Source: Eutreptiella sp. 'Long Island Sound 2002'
Lineage: Eukaryota; Euglenozoa; Euglenophyceae; Eutreptiales; Eutreptiaceae
Direction: 5' to 3'
Length of the DNA stretch: 64,000 nucleotides
Assembly: GCA_964036045.1 (NCBI GenBank)
Contig: OZ038380.1
Span: 186,570,298 to 186,634,297, forward strand
Under the pieces are notes generated by a model. The model searched no databases. It was not told the origin of the DNA and was given only the letters and a program-made list of their open reading frames with translations. Of the stretch, positions 20,923-30,681 are shown piece by piece. The translations under genes were made by a program, and so were the position numbers. Positions within the stretch are counted from its first letter, which is position 1, and each line of letters starts with the position of its first letter.

Positions 20923-23238
20923 ATGGGGTGCGTACACTGCGGGGAAACCCTCGACGATCCCGCGCCGTCCACCGGCCCCGTGGTCCCGGAGGTGAAGCTG
21001 CCCAAAAGCTGGAGCGCAGTAGAGCCAAACAATCCGTTGCTCGATTCGGTCCGCAGTCAACACACCCCAAAGTTGGACGCACGAGGCAGTGCACGCCAAA
21101 TGCCGCCTGGCGCGCTTCAGTCCGTGCTGGGCCCGGAGCCGTCGCAACACAACGCGTCCGCGCCGGCGTCCGAGACCACCTCCGCAAGTCCGAGTCCGGA
21201 CTCGCGTCTGGAACATGACAAGGCCCTACTCATTCAGTCCCACTGGCGTGGCGCACACGCCCGTGCCCAGTGTGATGCGCTGAGGGGGCAGCAGCAGCAG
21301 GAGAGCGCCGCCCGAGAGAGAGCGATTGTCTCGTCCGGTCAGGAAAGCGGCGAGAAGCTTGCGGGCGTCTCCCTTTTATTGCAGCAGGCGGGACCCGGGC
21401 TGGCCGCCCTCGGGGCATGCCAGCGTGTAAGTCCAAGCGGCGCCAGCCCCGCCAGCAGCAGCCCTGCGGCCGACGCCCTGGTTTCGCTGCCGAAAGCCGG
21501 TCTGCAAACGTTGCTCGCGGCGACCCAGAAGGAGGGCATTCCGAAGGAGAAGATGTACGGTCTGCATGTGTTGTGCCCGGTGATGGTGGGGGCGGTCGCA
21601 GAGTGCCCACCACCGCCTGGGGTGTGGTCCTGCAGCGTCTGCTTCTACGACAACGCCCCGTCCGCGAAGTGCTGCAGCCTGTGCGGCGCCCCGCGCGTTG
21701 GGGCTGCGGAGGGCATGCGGTGGGGCGGCAAGCGGGGCGCCGCCCCGAGCGACGCCCCTCCGGAGAGCGATGCGGCCGTCGCTGCCGCAGCGCCGCTGCT
21801 CGGCATTGGGCACCTGCTGCACACCGGACAGGCCTCGCCCCGGGTCGAGGGAATGGCGGCGATGCCGGCGACCGCCGGGCCGGCGGCGACCGCTGGGACG
21901 GTGGCGACCGCTGGGCCGGTGTGGCCCTGGAGCTGCAACGTCTGCTTCTACGACAATTACGTGTCGGAGTGGGAGTGTTCGTTGTGTGGCCTGCCCCGTG
22001 GGGCCGGCGCCGGGTACTGGGAGGTGCAGGCCGCGGCGGCCGCGGAGGCCGCGCCCCCGACGTGGCCCTGCGGCGTGTGTTACTATGACAACCCGATGGC
22101 ATCGAAGGAGTGCCGGCAGTGTGGCCTGCCCTGCGATGACACGGCGGCGGCCAGGATCCAGGCGATCCAGCGGGGGCGCCGGGACCGGCAGCGGGTGAAC
22201 GCGCTGCGGAGGGGCGCCCGCAAGGGCCTGCCGACGCTGTACGCAGCGTACAGCACCCGCACGCCGACGGCCAAGGCCGCGATGTACGGCCTCCACGTCC
22301 TCGCCCTGGCGCTGGCCTTGCTCCCAGGGACGGCGCCCGCCACCGTCGCAGTGGAGCGGGGGTCCCCCAAGGGCCTGCCGACGCTGTACGCGGCGTGCGA
22401 CACCCGCACGCCCACGGCCCAGGCCGAGATGTACGGCCTCCACGTCCTCGCCCCGGCGCTGGCCCGGGGGGGGGTCGGGCTGCTGCTGCAGACAGGCGCC
22501 CGGCAGAGTCTCCGTCTCGAGGGACTGCGCATCCTGCAGGCCGCCCCCGCACGATCCCGGGGCGCGCCCCCCGGGGGCGGCGGGCCCGGTCTGGCGCGGG
22601 ATGCCGTTGCCCCGCCTGTGGCGTACCCGTACCTGCAGGCCTGCGCGGACGCCAGTGCCCCCGGGGGCCTGCAAACCCTTGGGGCCGTGTTGCTGCAGCT
22701 GAGCGCCCCGACCGCGCGATGCACGCGCGACTTCGACGCGGCGGCGGCCAAGATCCAGGCGTTGCAGCGCGGGCGGAAGGACCGAGGGCGGGTGGCGGCG
22801 ATGGCCGCCTCCGGCGCGGCCGCGGGTCCCCCAGGGCCGTATGCGGCACTGTCGCTTCTGGAGCGGACGGCCGCGGTGCAGCAGCTGGAGCTGAGGGGCC
22901 TCCCCGCGCTGCAGGCCGCACCGCGACCGCGTGCGGGCGGTGGCGTGGCTGCGCCGGGCCCGGCGCCGGAGCCCGCGGGTTTGGTGGCGCTCGACGCGTT
23001 GGAGCAGACGGCCGGCCGAATGGGCGTGACGCTCGGCGGTCTGCAGGCGTTGCAGGCGGTGCCCCGCACAAGGACCCCGGTCCGCTGTGCCGCTCCTGAC
23101 GTCGTTGGCTGTGATGCCGGGCCCGGACCGACCAAAGAGACAGCGACGCATGAGTCGAGCGAGAAGGAGCCGCCTCAACCTGGGAGATCTTCTTCGTTCC
23201 TCGTGAGGCTGGGGAGTTTTTTCACAGGAGGCATGTAG
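20923..23238 (+). CDS. Myristoylation-signal protein with RanBP2 zinc fingers and IQ motifs
   Basis: 771 residues in one uninterrupted, very GC-rich frame from the ATG at 20923 to TAG. The N-terminus MGCVHCGET fits N-myristoylation at Gly2 with palmitoylation at Cys3/Cys6, predicting membrane attachment. IQ motifs (calmodulin/EF-hand protein binding) lie at about 100 (LLIQSHWRG), 408 (ARIQAIQRGRR) and 607 (AKIQALQRGRK). RanBP2-type zinc fingers (W-x-C-x2-C-x-Y-D-N-x6-C-x2-C) lie at about 233-257, 333-357 and 379-402. A leucine/alanine-rich unit ending MYGLHVL or GLxxLQA recurs, with one 147-bp in-frame duplication (22222 and 22369). The Ser-rich C-terminus reads RSSSFLVRLGSFF. No enzyme domain is visible. 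From motifs alone it looks like a membrane-anchored, Ca/calmodulin-linked scaffold. A G8 run near 22467 lies inside the frame. Confidence 0.8.
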   Translation: MGCVHCGETLDDPAPSTGPVVPEVKLPKSWSAVEPNNPLLDSVRSQHTPKLDARGSARQMPPGALQSVLGPEPSQHNASAPASETTSASPSPDSRLEHDKALLIQSHWRGAHARAQCDALRGQQQQESAARERAIVSSGQESGEKLAGVSLLLQQAGPGLAALGACQRVSPSGASPASSSPAADALVSLPKAGLQTLLAATQKEGIPKEKMYGLHVLCPVMVGAVAECPPPPGVWSCSVCFYDNAPSAKCCSLCGAPRVGAAEGMRWGGKRGAAPSDAPPESDAAVAAAAPLLGIGHLLHTGQASPRVEGMAAMPATAGPAATAGTVATAGPVWPWSCNVCFYDNYVSEWECSLCGLPRGAGAGYWEVQAAAAAEAAPPTWPCGVCYYDNPMASKECRQCGLPCDDTAAARIQAIQRGRRDRQRVNALRRGARKGLPTLYAAYSTRTPTAKAAMYGLHVLALALALLPGTAPATVAVERGSPKGLPTLYAACDTRTPTAQAEMYGLHVLAPALARGGVGLLLQTGARQSLRLEGLRILQAAPARSRGAPPGGGGPGLARDAVAPPVAYPYLQACADASAPGGLQTLGAVLLQLSAPTARCTRDFDAAAAKIQALQRGRKDRGRVAAMAASGAAAGPPGPYAALSLLERTAAVQQLELRGLPALQAAPRPRAGGGVAAPGPAPEPAGLVALDALEQTAGRMGVTLGGLQALQAVPRTRTPVRCAAPDVVGCDAGPGPTKETATHESSEKEPPQPGRSSSFLVRLGSFFTGGM

Positions 23239-23725
23239 GGCGACTGCCGGGGCGTGTCGGGCACGCAGAATGTTGCGACGTGCCCTGGCCTGGCCATTGC
23301 CTAGTTGGCAAGATACCCCCCCCCTCCCCGGGGGGGGGAGGGGGGGTCAGAGGCCAAATGTCCTGTGAGGGTGCCGCCCGCGTGGTGCGCGCGGTGCAGA
23401 TGGTGCACCAGGGCACGTGCGGTTGGCCGCGTCCATGAGCCCTGATGCGCATGTGCGCTGCACATCACCCCCTCGCTCCGTTTCAAGTCCTGGGGCTATG
23501 TTGTGCAGCATGGCATAAAAACCCGGGACACTTGAATGACGCAGCGTGCGCGGTGTCCTATATCATGCATGGATGGCTTTGGTCTGTAAACGTGGGTGAA
23601 ACTTCACCAAGGGCACAGCCCACGGTATGTAGCGGAGTGCAGCTTGATTGAAAGAACACACATCATTGGACCAAAGGCTGAAAGTGTGTATGGCGGGGGC
23701 ATTCAGTCAATGAGAACCGACCATT

Positions 23726-23726
<1 letters not shown>

Positions 23727-23805
<79 letters not shown>
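23727..23805 (+). repeat. CT microsatellite, 39 units
   Basis: Perfect dinucleotide run of 78 nt plus one C. It directly precedes the 5' end of repeat E (GAGGCAAAAAAAAA). Confidence 0.97.
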
Positions 23806-23807
<2 letters not shown>

Positions 23808-23995
23808 AGGCAAAAAAAAAGTTGGTGTACCTAAAATCGGCCTCCAAGTTCGGGCCTCTGTAATAAAATTTATTTTTGCTGGAAAATACTTCTGATGTGG
23901 GTGAGTGGGTCGGTCGGCCGGGGCTGGCCAGGGCCGCAAACAACCCCCCGCCCCCCCCCCCCCCCCCAGGGGTCACTAAGCAATAGCCTGCCTCT
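23806..23995 (+). repeat. Dispersed repeat family E, reference copy
   Basis: It reads GAGGC, an A9 run, GTGTACCTA, CGGCCTCCAAGTTCGGGCCT, an A/T-rich part, TTCTGATGTGGGTGAGTGGG, a C-run, then AGCAATAGCCTG. Related copies are at about 2740-2870 (+), 51615-51750 (-), 55438-55575 (-) and 56060-56215 (-). Confidence 0.6.
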
Positions 23996-25499
23996 GGCCC
24001 TTCCGTGGCCCTGGGCACCTTTGCCCCGGAGGTTCCGCTACATGTGCACCCCAAAACGTGCCCGGGGGGGGGGGGGTGTTGCCGCGCCCCCACGCGGTCG
24101 TGGCGCCCCCTCCGTGTCCGGTCATTTGCATGGGCCGGGGCGCAGTCCAGGGCCCCGGCCGGGGCCCGCGGCCACGTCTCGCGGCGCCCGACGGGACTGC
24201 CCGGGTCCGTGGGGCCCAGCGGTCCTGGCGGAAGGCGGGGGGACCGCCGTGTGGGCGAGAGATGATCCGGCGGAACTGAGGCTCGCGGGCAGTCCTTTTG
24301 GACAACGGCCGCCTCACTCACGTCCACTGTGCGTCAGGGCCGGCGGCTGCAGCGGCCGGCGCGGTCCGATCCCGGACTCAACTCCTCAAAAACCCAGTCG
24401 AAACTTCTGAAATCCAAACCGGAACCCCCACCGTCTACTGCTCTTGGAGAGGACACGAGCGCACCCAGCGCCTCACGCAGTGCCGTGACTGGAACGCTGG
24501 GTGGCTTTGGCCGCTCGCATCCGTAATGCGAAAAAGGAAAACACCTGCCCGCCTCCGGTACCCCCCCCTTGTCCGAGCAACGCTGATCAACGCATCATCA
24601 GGCTCGGACATCCGTACCTCCCCCCCCATACTCCCCCCCACGCCCAGAGGATGGCGGATCTTACTGCGAATCCCGATTCGAATCCACATCATTTGGGGCA
24701 AACGTGCATTCATCGGTTCGATACCCCCCCCCCCCCCCCCGAGTGTTTCAGGCTTTGCCTCATGCGATGTCCCTGCACAGACAGGCATATGTTTATAGAC
24801 CATTGGTGTGCTCAGCCATGCAGAACACTCACAGGCACTCTCCGTCTTTGCCAGACCGTGTGTCCGGACGCTATTCTGTCGGGCACATGCCGAGGTTTTG
24901 CTGAAACCATTTTGGGGTCCGGCACCGCTGATTGTGGAGGGTGACGACCATCGTCGATCTATGTCCCAGCGATGCCTAGGGCGGAGGGGATATAGTCATA
25001 TGTCCGGGAACACATCTGGTCTGCACCACTTGATCGCCCAGCTCCGAGGGTGGGTTGAATCAAAGTCCATGTTCAAACGGGTGCCTGCAGCGCCCACGAC
25101 GACCGCCAAGGCAGCAGCGCCGGTCGATCCACTGCAGGCCAAAGAGGCGAAGTGGGGGGCGCATCGAGATGCGCTGCCGAAGGAGTTGGAATTGCGGTAC
25201 TCCGACAGCGTATCCTCTCCAAACAGACAGGATTTACATCACCGGTCACTACGTGGGAAAGAATTACGAGCAGTACCGTCTCAGCCACAAAGCAAAGCGG
25301 ACCAGACAGATTTGCCCCCCCCCCCCCCTGCTCCGTTGGTTGCCTGAGGATTTGCAGTGGGACCTATGGTTATCAGTATGCGAAATCCGGGAGTCCCAAG
25401 CTGTGCTAGAGGAGTGGGTAGTATCCTGCCTGACGCTGCTTCACAAAAAGGTCCCAACATGCTCAGCCCTGAATTGCCGCTCAAGCAGCGTATTCTGTT

Positions 25500-26000
25500 C
25501 TAGTGCATGGACGGATCAGCCAAACAGGTGAGGGGGTGGATGGTCTGGAGAGGAGCATCCGCTTGATTTCCACGCTCATGTCCCGGCGCACGAATGGCAA
25601 AGCATCAGTTGTGGGGAGGTGCAGGGAGCGCTGCAGGCGTTGCTGGCCCGTGCCGAGGGGGGGGCAAATGGTGGTTGTACTGGACTCAGAATATGTTTTT
25701 CAGGGGATCAGCTGTGGTCCACAAGGTGGCTGCCACCGGGAGGTGGGTAGGTGGGGCACCGAGATCTGTGGGAACAGGACCTCTGGTCGCGGGAGAGTGC
25801 GGGTGATGGTACAAGTCCGGTGGGCGCCGTCACATCTAAAAGTGCCAGGAAATGATGGTGTGGATGAGTTGGCCAGGCAGGCAGGCTCCTGCACCCTAAT
25901 AACCTGTTGCCCCTGTCGACACGCCGCCGTGTGTTGGAGTGGGATGCTCTATGGGTTAGAGCCGATGCCAGAGAGTGAGGCGGCGGAAGTGGCATCGCAT
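25500..26000 (+). pseudogene. Retroelement RNase H domain, frameshifted remnant
   Basis: Four segments in the order of an RNase HI fold are present, but spread over all three frames. MDGSAKQ with the first Asp codon is at 25510. EVQGALQALLARAEG has the Glu at 25616. VVVLDSEYVFQG has the Asp at 25683. WAPSHLKVPGNDGVDELARQ has the last Asp. A frame change coincides with the G8 run at 25656-25663, and the first frame meets a TGA. These match the D-E-D-D site of RNase H domains carried by retrotransposons. An acidic tail in the next frame may continue past the minisatellite to about 26390. No RT was found alongside, so the source element class is unknown. Confidence 0.65.
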
Positions 26001-26019
26001 ATCTACACGGTTACTAACT

Positions 26020-26186
26020 CTCTACTCTGTTATTTCCTCCATACTGTTGCTCTGTAGCATTACTCTATACCGATACTCTACACCGCTACTCTTGACCGTT
26101 ACTCGATACTGGTTCTCTTTACTGGTGCTCTATACCATTACTGCATACGGCTACTCTTACCGTTACTCTATACTCTTACTCTACGG
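26020..26186 (+). repeat. Degenerate 12-bp minisatellite (TACTCTATACCG type)
   Basis: About a dozen imperfect copies of TACTCTATACCG-like words (TACTCTACACCG, TACTCTTGACCG, TACTCGATACTG and so on) in a row, lying inside the tail of the RNase H remnant. Confidence 0.7.
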
Positions 26187-26439
26187 ATGGGCAGGAGCCC
26201 TGTCGGTCGGATGGGGATGCCTACAGTGCGGACGTCAGTGACACTTGCTTGCGCGTACACTTGGACTGTGACAGTGAGGGGTCCAGCACGGGTGTCAGTG
26301 AAACGCGTGGAAAGGGGCAGTGGCGCCTTGCTGAACTGCATGGACAATGTGTGTTGCGGCTGCGCCGTGTTGAGACATGAAGTACTGTTGGGGAGGCCAG
26401 AGTGATTCTGGGGGGTGACAACCATTGTCGATCTATGGC

Positions 26440-27271
26440 CAAGCAATAGCTATGTCCAAGCAACACTAGGCGTTGGTTCTGTCGATTTCTGCACCATGGA
26501 TTTCGACGGTGCATTTTTCAATTGGTCCTACTGTGTGCTATGTGTGCTGTCCGATACCTGGGTCTTGAGATGCATGATGTTCATATTTTGTGCCAAGGAA
26601 GCTGATTGGGGCATGATGGCCTTGGTAGCATATTTTGCCCCTTGGTTTTCAGAATAGTACAACATGTCTTTCTGCATGTACCATGCACAGTGTAACACGT
26701 AAGCAACACCCTTGTCCCAGCAAGGTGTTGGTTCCATCAATTTGTGGTCATTTACCGTTGCTTGGACGGGGGGGGGGGGGGATGTTTTCACCATCCTCAG
26801 ATTGGCGGTTGGGTGCTTGCTCTGACCTGTCTGATTTAAATGAATGAAGATCAAAGCTGGATAACTGTGAAAGCTGAGGTTCACACAGAATGTGGACTTC
26901 TGCCACACCTGTCTTGAGGCAGGATACACATTCACACACTGGACAGCAGTGAAGGGGACAGTGCCCCCAGAAATGGCATTGAGGCACCACTGCATCACAC
27001 AGTCGCACACATGTGCCTCGTTGATTAGGGTGTTCTGGTGGTGTAGAATGTCATGCATCCGCCTTGTGCTGGCACGTGCGACTTACCATGTGCAGAGCTG
27101 AGACAGGGTAGCACTGTACGTGCCACAGTGGCAGCATGTGGTGCATTTCGTTAATATGCCATTCATGGGTATCATTTTGCACACAGGTATTCTGGGGGAG
27201 GGTGCCACTGCTGTCCTGGTGCCGATTTCAGGCAATCCCCTGCACCCGGGACTGGCGGTGAACTGCTGCGC
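26440..27271. other. Intergenic, no gene seen
   Basis: Two diverged direct copies of a segment containing GTTGGTTC-TC-ATTT lie near 26470 and 26725. There is a G13 run at 26768-26780. No protein feature. Confidence 0.4.
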
Positions 27272-27276
27272 CACCC
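27272..27276. repeat. Target-site duplication, left (CACCC)
   Basis: Identical to 38240-38244 across the 10.96-kb element; 5 bp is the usual size for Ty3/Gypsy. Confidence 0.85.
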
Positions 27277-27809
27277 TGTAAGTGCGGCTAACCCCCATCT
27301 GCTCAGATTTTCACAGATCTGCCCCAGATTGGCTACATTTTGGTCATTTTCTCTGCTTCGGCGGAATCGCCGCCTCGCAGCTCAGTCTCAGGATCAGACC
27401 TATATATTTCTGATATGCCGGATCTGATTCCGCGGTCCATTCTCCGTAAATCCGCCGCGTTCCGATCATTTACCTGGAATCGCCATTTGCCGCTGACGCG
27501 CGCTCGCGGGCCAGATCGGCCAAATATTTTACACAATCGGATTTATATAAATCTTTTCAGACAGTTTTGGACACTCAGATGTATTTAGAATAATCCGCAT
27601 CAATTTTCTTCATAGACTGGGATTTTCTGCCGGATAACAATCAGCATGGATCTTGCTTCAGTTGTTGCTGCTCTCGCCTCCGTTGGTGTCCGTGTATCCG
27701 GTTCTACCCCCAACAGCAGCGTTCAGGTCGATTCCTCGCGTGCCTGCCCCACTGGTCTTGCCTGCCCCGAGCCCTCCGGCACCATCAACGACCCAGGGCA
27801 GCACTTTCA
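27277..27809 (+). repeat. 5' LTR
   Basis: TGTAAGTGCGG...GCACTTTCA, 533 bp. It contains a TATATAA at 27544-27550 that is the best promoter candidate, and the ATG of gag at 27646. It differs from the 3' LTR by about four transitions and three transversions. Confidence 0.95.
27543..27552 (+). promoter_or_regulatory. TATA box in the 5' LTR
   Basis: TTTATATAAA lies about 100 bp before the gag ATG. The same sequence is present in the 3' LTR. A weaker TATATATT is at 27401. Confidence 0.5.
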
Positions 27810-30681
27810 TGGTAGCAGAGGCTACCTGAATGTTGTTCCTTTGGTGTCCCAACCACAGCCCGCTCCCCAGTACGGCCCCGTAGACCCCGCCGCTTCTGGA
27901 GAAGTAACGATTACACTGCCTTGGTGCTGCGCGAACGAGGCCTTGAGAGGAATGCCTTGCGCGAGTCCAAGCTGCCCAAGAAGGGCACAAATCAGCAGCT
28001 GTGGGGACCCAGATTACCACAATCCCAGTCGAAATTGGCCATCGAGTAGCTGGAATCTGCCGGCCTACGACGATGGCAACGCTCCGGTAGACCTTACGGA
28101 GCTGGCAGGTACCAACATTCCTTACCAATGTCCAACATTTGAGACCACGGACGCCGACATCGACGACATTGAGATGGGTGGTCCAGGTGAGGTACCTAGC
28201 TATAATCGACCAGCCTCTTGGGCACAATGGGGTGACCATTTATCCCCATCCCAAGTGACCCGTAACCTTGAGGCCCTTGAGGCCCTTTGTCTCTTAGCCA
28301 CGTCTAAGCTGATCGGACAAGAAAGAATCGCCTCTGATTTTTTAATGGAATATTTTTTCCTCCTTCAGGACGAAATTAATACCAGGATGTGGTGGCGTTC
28401 TCAAGAAGATGACTCTTTTGCCATTTTTTTGCAGATCTGGAAGGCAAGTCCCTTTCCGAAGGAGAAGACCGAGGCACCTGTTGCCGGGCCCTCCGCCCCT
28501 CATCCCCCTGTTTCCATCCGCGACGATCTAGCCGCCGCGGTTGAGGAAGGAATTTTAGAGGCGGCCAGGCAGGCAAGCCTGGAAATTAGGGCTGAAGGAG
28601 CTCCCCAAGTGGACTCCTGGCTGCGGACCACCGAGATCAGCGGTCCGACAGCCTGCTCAGGCCCTTCAGGACACGGTATGTACTGTCCTGCCGACTGCTC
28701 CTGCAGATTCCAGCGAGATGCTGAGCTCCAAACGCTCAAAGATCAAATGCACCTCATCATTGAAACGCTGGGAATAAAAAATCTTTTCAAGACGCACATG
28801 CGGTCTGAGGGCGCATCATCGGTGGAACAAGCAACAGAACCGTCGGAGGAGGCGACAGAAATTTTTTCAATTGCTCCTTCGGTGGACTCCAAGACCACCG
28901 ATGCAAGGATCAGCAGGACCAAGCTAAAGGAAAGAGTTAAAATCTCTCGTTCTGAGAGTAGGACGGCGAAGGCTAGGACTGAGGCTCAGAATGCCAAGCG
29001 AACTGCCTCCCGTACTACCCCTCCTGCTGCTGATTCCAATGCCTTAGCCCAGCTGTTGCTCGCCCAGACCCTCGCCGGAGCTGGTGTGGCGAATGATGCC
29101 GCCAAGGTGTCTGCCATTACGGCTGGTGTTGGGCTGGATTCGCTTCTTAATCCTACTTCATTGCGACTTCGTCAGGTTGCCAAGCAACCGAAGTATAATG
29201 GAAACCCCCGACGTTGGCCTCAGTTCCAACGGGAATTTAAATTGTGGGTTAAGACTCAAAAACTCCAAGATGATCAGTTCCTGATGGCCCTCTTGGACTG
29301 CCTTGAGGGAGCGCCGGCCAACACTTGGCTCAGGACCTGGAGTGATCGTGAGGATACAAGTTCCCCCCTTACCTTTGATGAGGTGTGGGAACAGTTGGAG
29401 GTACGTGGATCCCGGCTGCCAGAGGACCATTACCACCAAATGTTGAAGAATTTTCCTTCATTCTCGCGATTAATCTTGCACGAAGTGCAAGACAAAAGAC
29501 AGCGCTTCTGGAATTTAGTGGAAGAATCTGAACATTCAGGCGAAAAATTTTCTAGTGCCGAGTTGAAAAATCTGATTTTTGACAAGATCCCCTCAGAAAC
29601 TGCCGCCACCCTTCGGAACAAACAGTCCGAAGAAAAGGTCAAGACCTGGTGGGCGGAGGTGGAAGGCTTCGATGCCTCTGCCAACAGGTTCTCCGTCAGG
29701 GAGGCACTTCAAAAGTGCTCCCCCACGTCGTTTTCCAAGGTGAAATTCACTGAAAACACGTGGAAAATGAAGTTCAATGAACACGAGGATCGGGACTTGT
29801 TTGTCCAAGTCCTCAACAAGGGAGTAAGTTTCCATGGCCATCGCCTGAAGGCCAAGAACTGGGTGTTTTCGTTCACCCCGAAGGAACTCTGGGAAGAGGT
29901 TGAGCGGCTCGCCGACGCCGCCAATCAGAATTTCCATGAGGGTCTTGGGGGAAACAAGAATACCCAGCAAAACACCCAAAATGGGGCCCAAAAGGGCAAC
30001 AAAAAGGTGAATGACACCCGAAATGTTCAGGATCACTGTAACATCTGCCTTCTTTTAGGTTCTACGAACCGAGCTAAGACGCATTCTACTGGTAATCACC
30101 GATGGTCTCCTTACGATCACAAGGTGATTGGTGAAAATATCAGTAATCCGCAGAATTCAGACAGGAATGACAGACAGGTGCATGGTGGGAAGGCTGGAAA
30201 AGGGAATCCGACCCCCTCCGGTGGAAACAAAAATACTGGAGGCCCTGGCGGGTCCCAAGGCACAGGAAATCGGACTCCATCCGGCTCCGGTGGGCAGCCG
30301 AACGGCCAGAAAAATCCCAATAGCAACGCCGGAGGCGGAAATCGAAATCCAGGCCAAACCCCTCAATCCGGTACAAACAAGGGAAATGCTCCAGGATTCC
30401 AGGGTAAAGGTAAGGGAAATCCTTCGGGAACCCCTTCCTCTGGTAAGGGCAGAGGGCGTGGCGACGGTGGAGGTCCATCATCCGGCGGCCGTGGCCGTGG
30501 ACGTGGAAAGGGCAACCATCGTGTGGATCAGGTCTCAGGTGCAGATCAGGTGTCCGATGCGGATCGAGATTACGCTGAAAATGCCTTGAATCCAGCAGAC
30601 GATCCGCTCCAAGATGAGTGGGTCGACGAATCAGGGTGTGTTCACAATGTTAACGCAGTCACTGGAGGTCAGAACGCCTAG
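27646..30681 (+). CDS. gag: Gag polyprotein of the retrotransposon
   Basis: 1011 codons from an ATG in good context (A at -3, G at +4) to UAG at 30679-30681. The first 54 codons lie in the LTR and the frame then crosses the primer site; if that N-terminus is not used, the next in-frame ATG is near 27952. Residues about 505-690 resemble the retrotransposon gag capsid region (YNGNPRRWPQFQREFKLWV ... FDEVWEQLEV). A zinc finger at 798-818 is C-x2-C-x11-H-x4-H instead of the usual CCHC knuckle. Residues 820-970 are Gly/Asn/Pro-rich and basic with GRGRG repeats, likely RNA binding, followed by an acidic end. Gag would form the cytoplasmic particle that packages element RNA. Confidence 0.88.
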   Translation: MDLASVVAALASVGVRVSGSTPNSSVQVDSSRACPTGLACPEPSGTINDPGQHFHGSRGYLNVVPLVSQPQPAPQYGPVDPAASGEVTITLPWCCANEALRGMPCASPSCPRRAQISSCGDPDYHNPSRNWPSSSWNLPAYDDGNAPVDLTELAGTNIPYQCPTFETTDADIDDIEMGGPGEVPSYNRPASWAQWGDHLSPSQVTRNLEALEALCLLATSKLIGQERIASDFLMEYFFLLQDEINTRMWWRSQEDDSFAIFLQIWKASPFPKEKTEAPVAGPSAPHPPVSIRDDLAAAVEEGILEAARQASLEIRAEGAPQVDSWLRTTEISGPTACSGPSGHGMYCPADCSCRFQRDAELQTLKDQMHLIIETLGIKNLFKTHMRSEGASSVEQATEPSEEATEIFSIAPSVDSKTTDARISRTKLKERVKISRSESRTAKARTEAQNAKRTASRTTPPAADSNALAQLLLAQTLAGAGVANDAAKVSAITAGVGLDSLLNPTSLRLRQVAKQPKYNGNPRRWPQFQREFKLWVKTQKLQDDQFLMALLDCLEGAPANTWLRTWSDREDTSSPLTFDEVWEQLEVRGSRLPEDHYHQMLKNFPSFSRLILHEVQDKRQRFWNLVEESEHSGEKFSSAELKNLIFDKIPSETAATLRNKQSEEKVKTWWAEVEGFDASANRFSVREALQKCSPTSFSKVKFTENTWKMKFNEHEDRDLFVQVLNKGVSFHGHRLKAKNWVFSFTPKELWEEVERLADAANQNFHEGLGGNKNTQQNTQNGAQKGNKKVNDTRNVQDHCNICLLLGSTNRAKTHSTGNHRWSPYDHKVIGENISNPQNSDRNDRQVHGGKAGKGNPTPSGGNKNTGGPGGSQGTGNRTPSGSGGQPNGQKNPNSNAGGGNRNPGQTPQSGTNKGNAPGFQGKGKGNPSGTPSSGKGRGRGDGGGPSSGGRGRGRGKGNHRVDQVSGADQVSDADRDYAENALNPADDPLQDEWVDESGCVHNVNAVTGGQNA
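27810..27821 (+). promoter_or_regulatory. Primer-binding site for initiator tRNA-Met
   Basis: TGGTAGCAGAGG begins at the base after the LTR and is complementary to the ...CCTCTGCTACCA 3' end typical of many eukaryotic initiator tRNA-Met species. It overlaps a perfect hairpin (GGTAGC-AGAG-GCTACC, 27811-27826) and lies within the open gag frame. Confidence 0.85.

Larger units (their letters stand above)
23239..24940. other. Intergenic, repeat-rich
   Basis: Holds a CT microsatellite, repeat E and many C/G runs. TGTAA at 23587, 350 bp past the stop of the 771-residue gene, could be a polyadenylation signal if the organism uses the green-algal type. No gene supported. Confidence 0.4.

Noticed and set aside
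21230-23178. 600-codon minus-strand frames opposite the 771-residue gene
   Set aside because: Shadows of a very GC-rich coding strand; the plus frame has clear domains and the minus frames do not.
23727-23805. CT/GA run read as an arginine/glutamate repeat protein
   Set aside because: Pure dinucleotide microsatellite.
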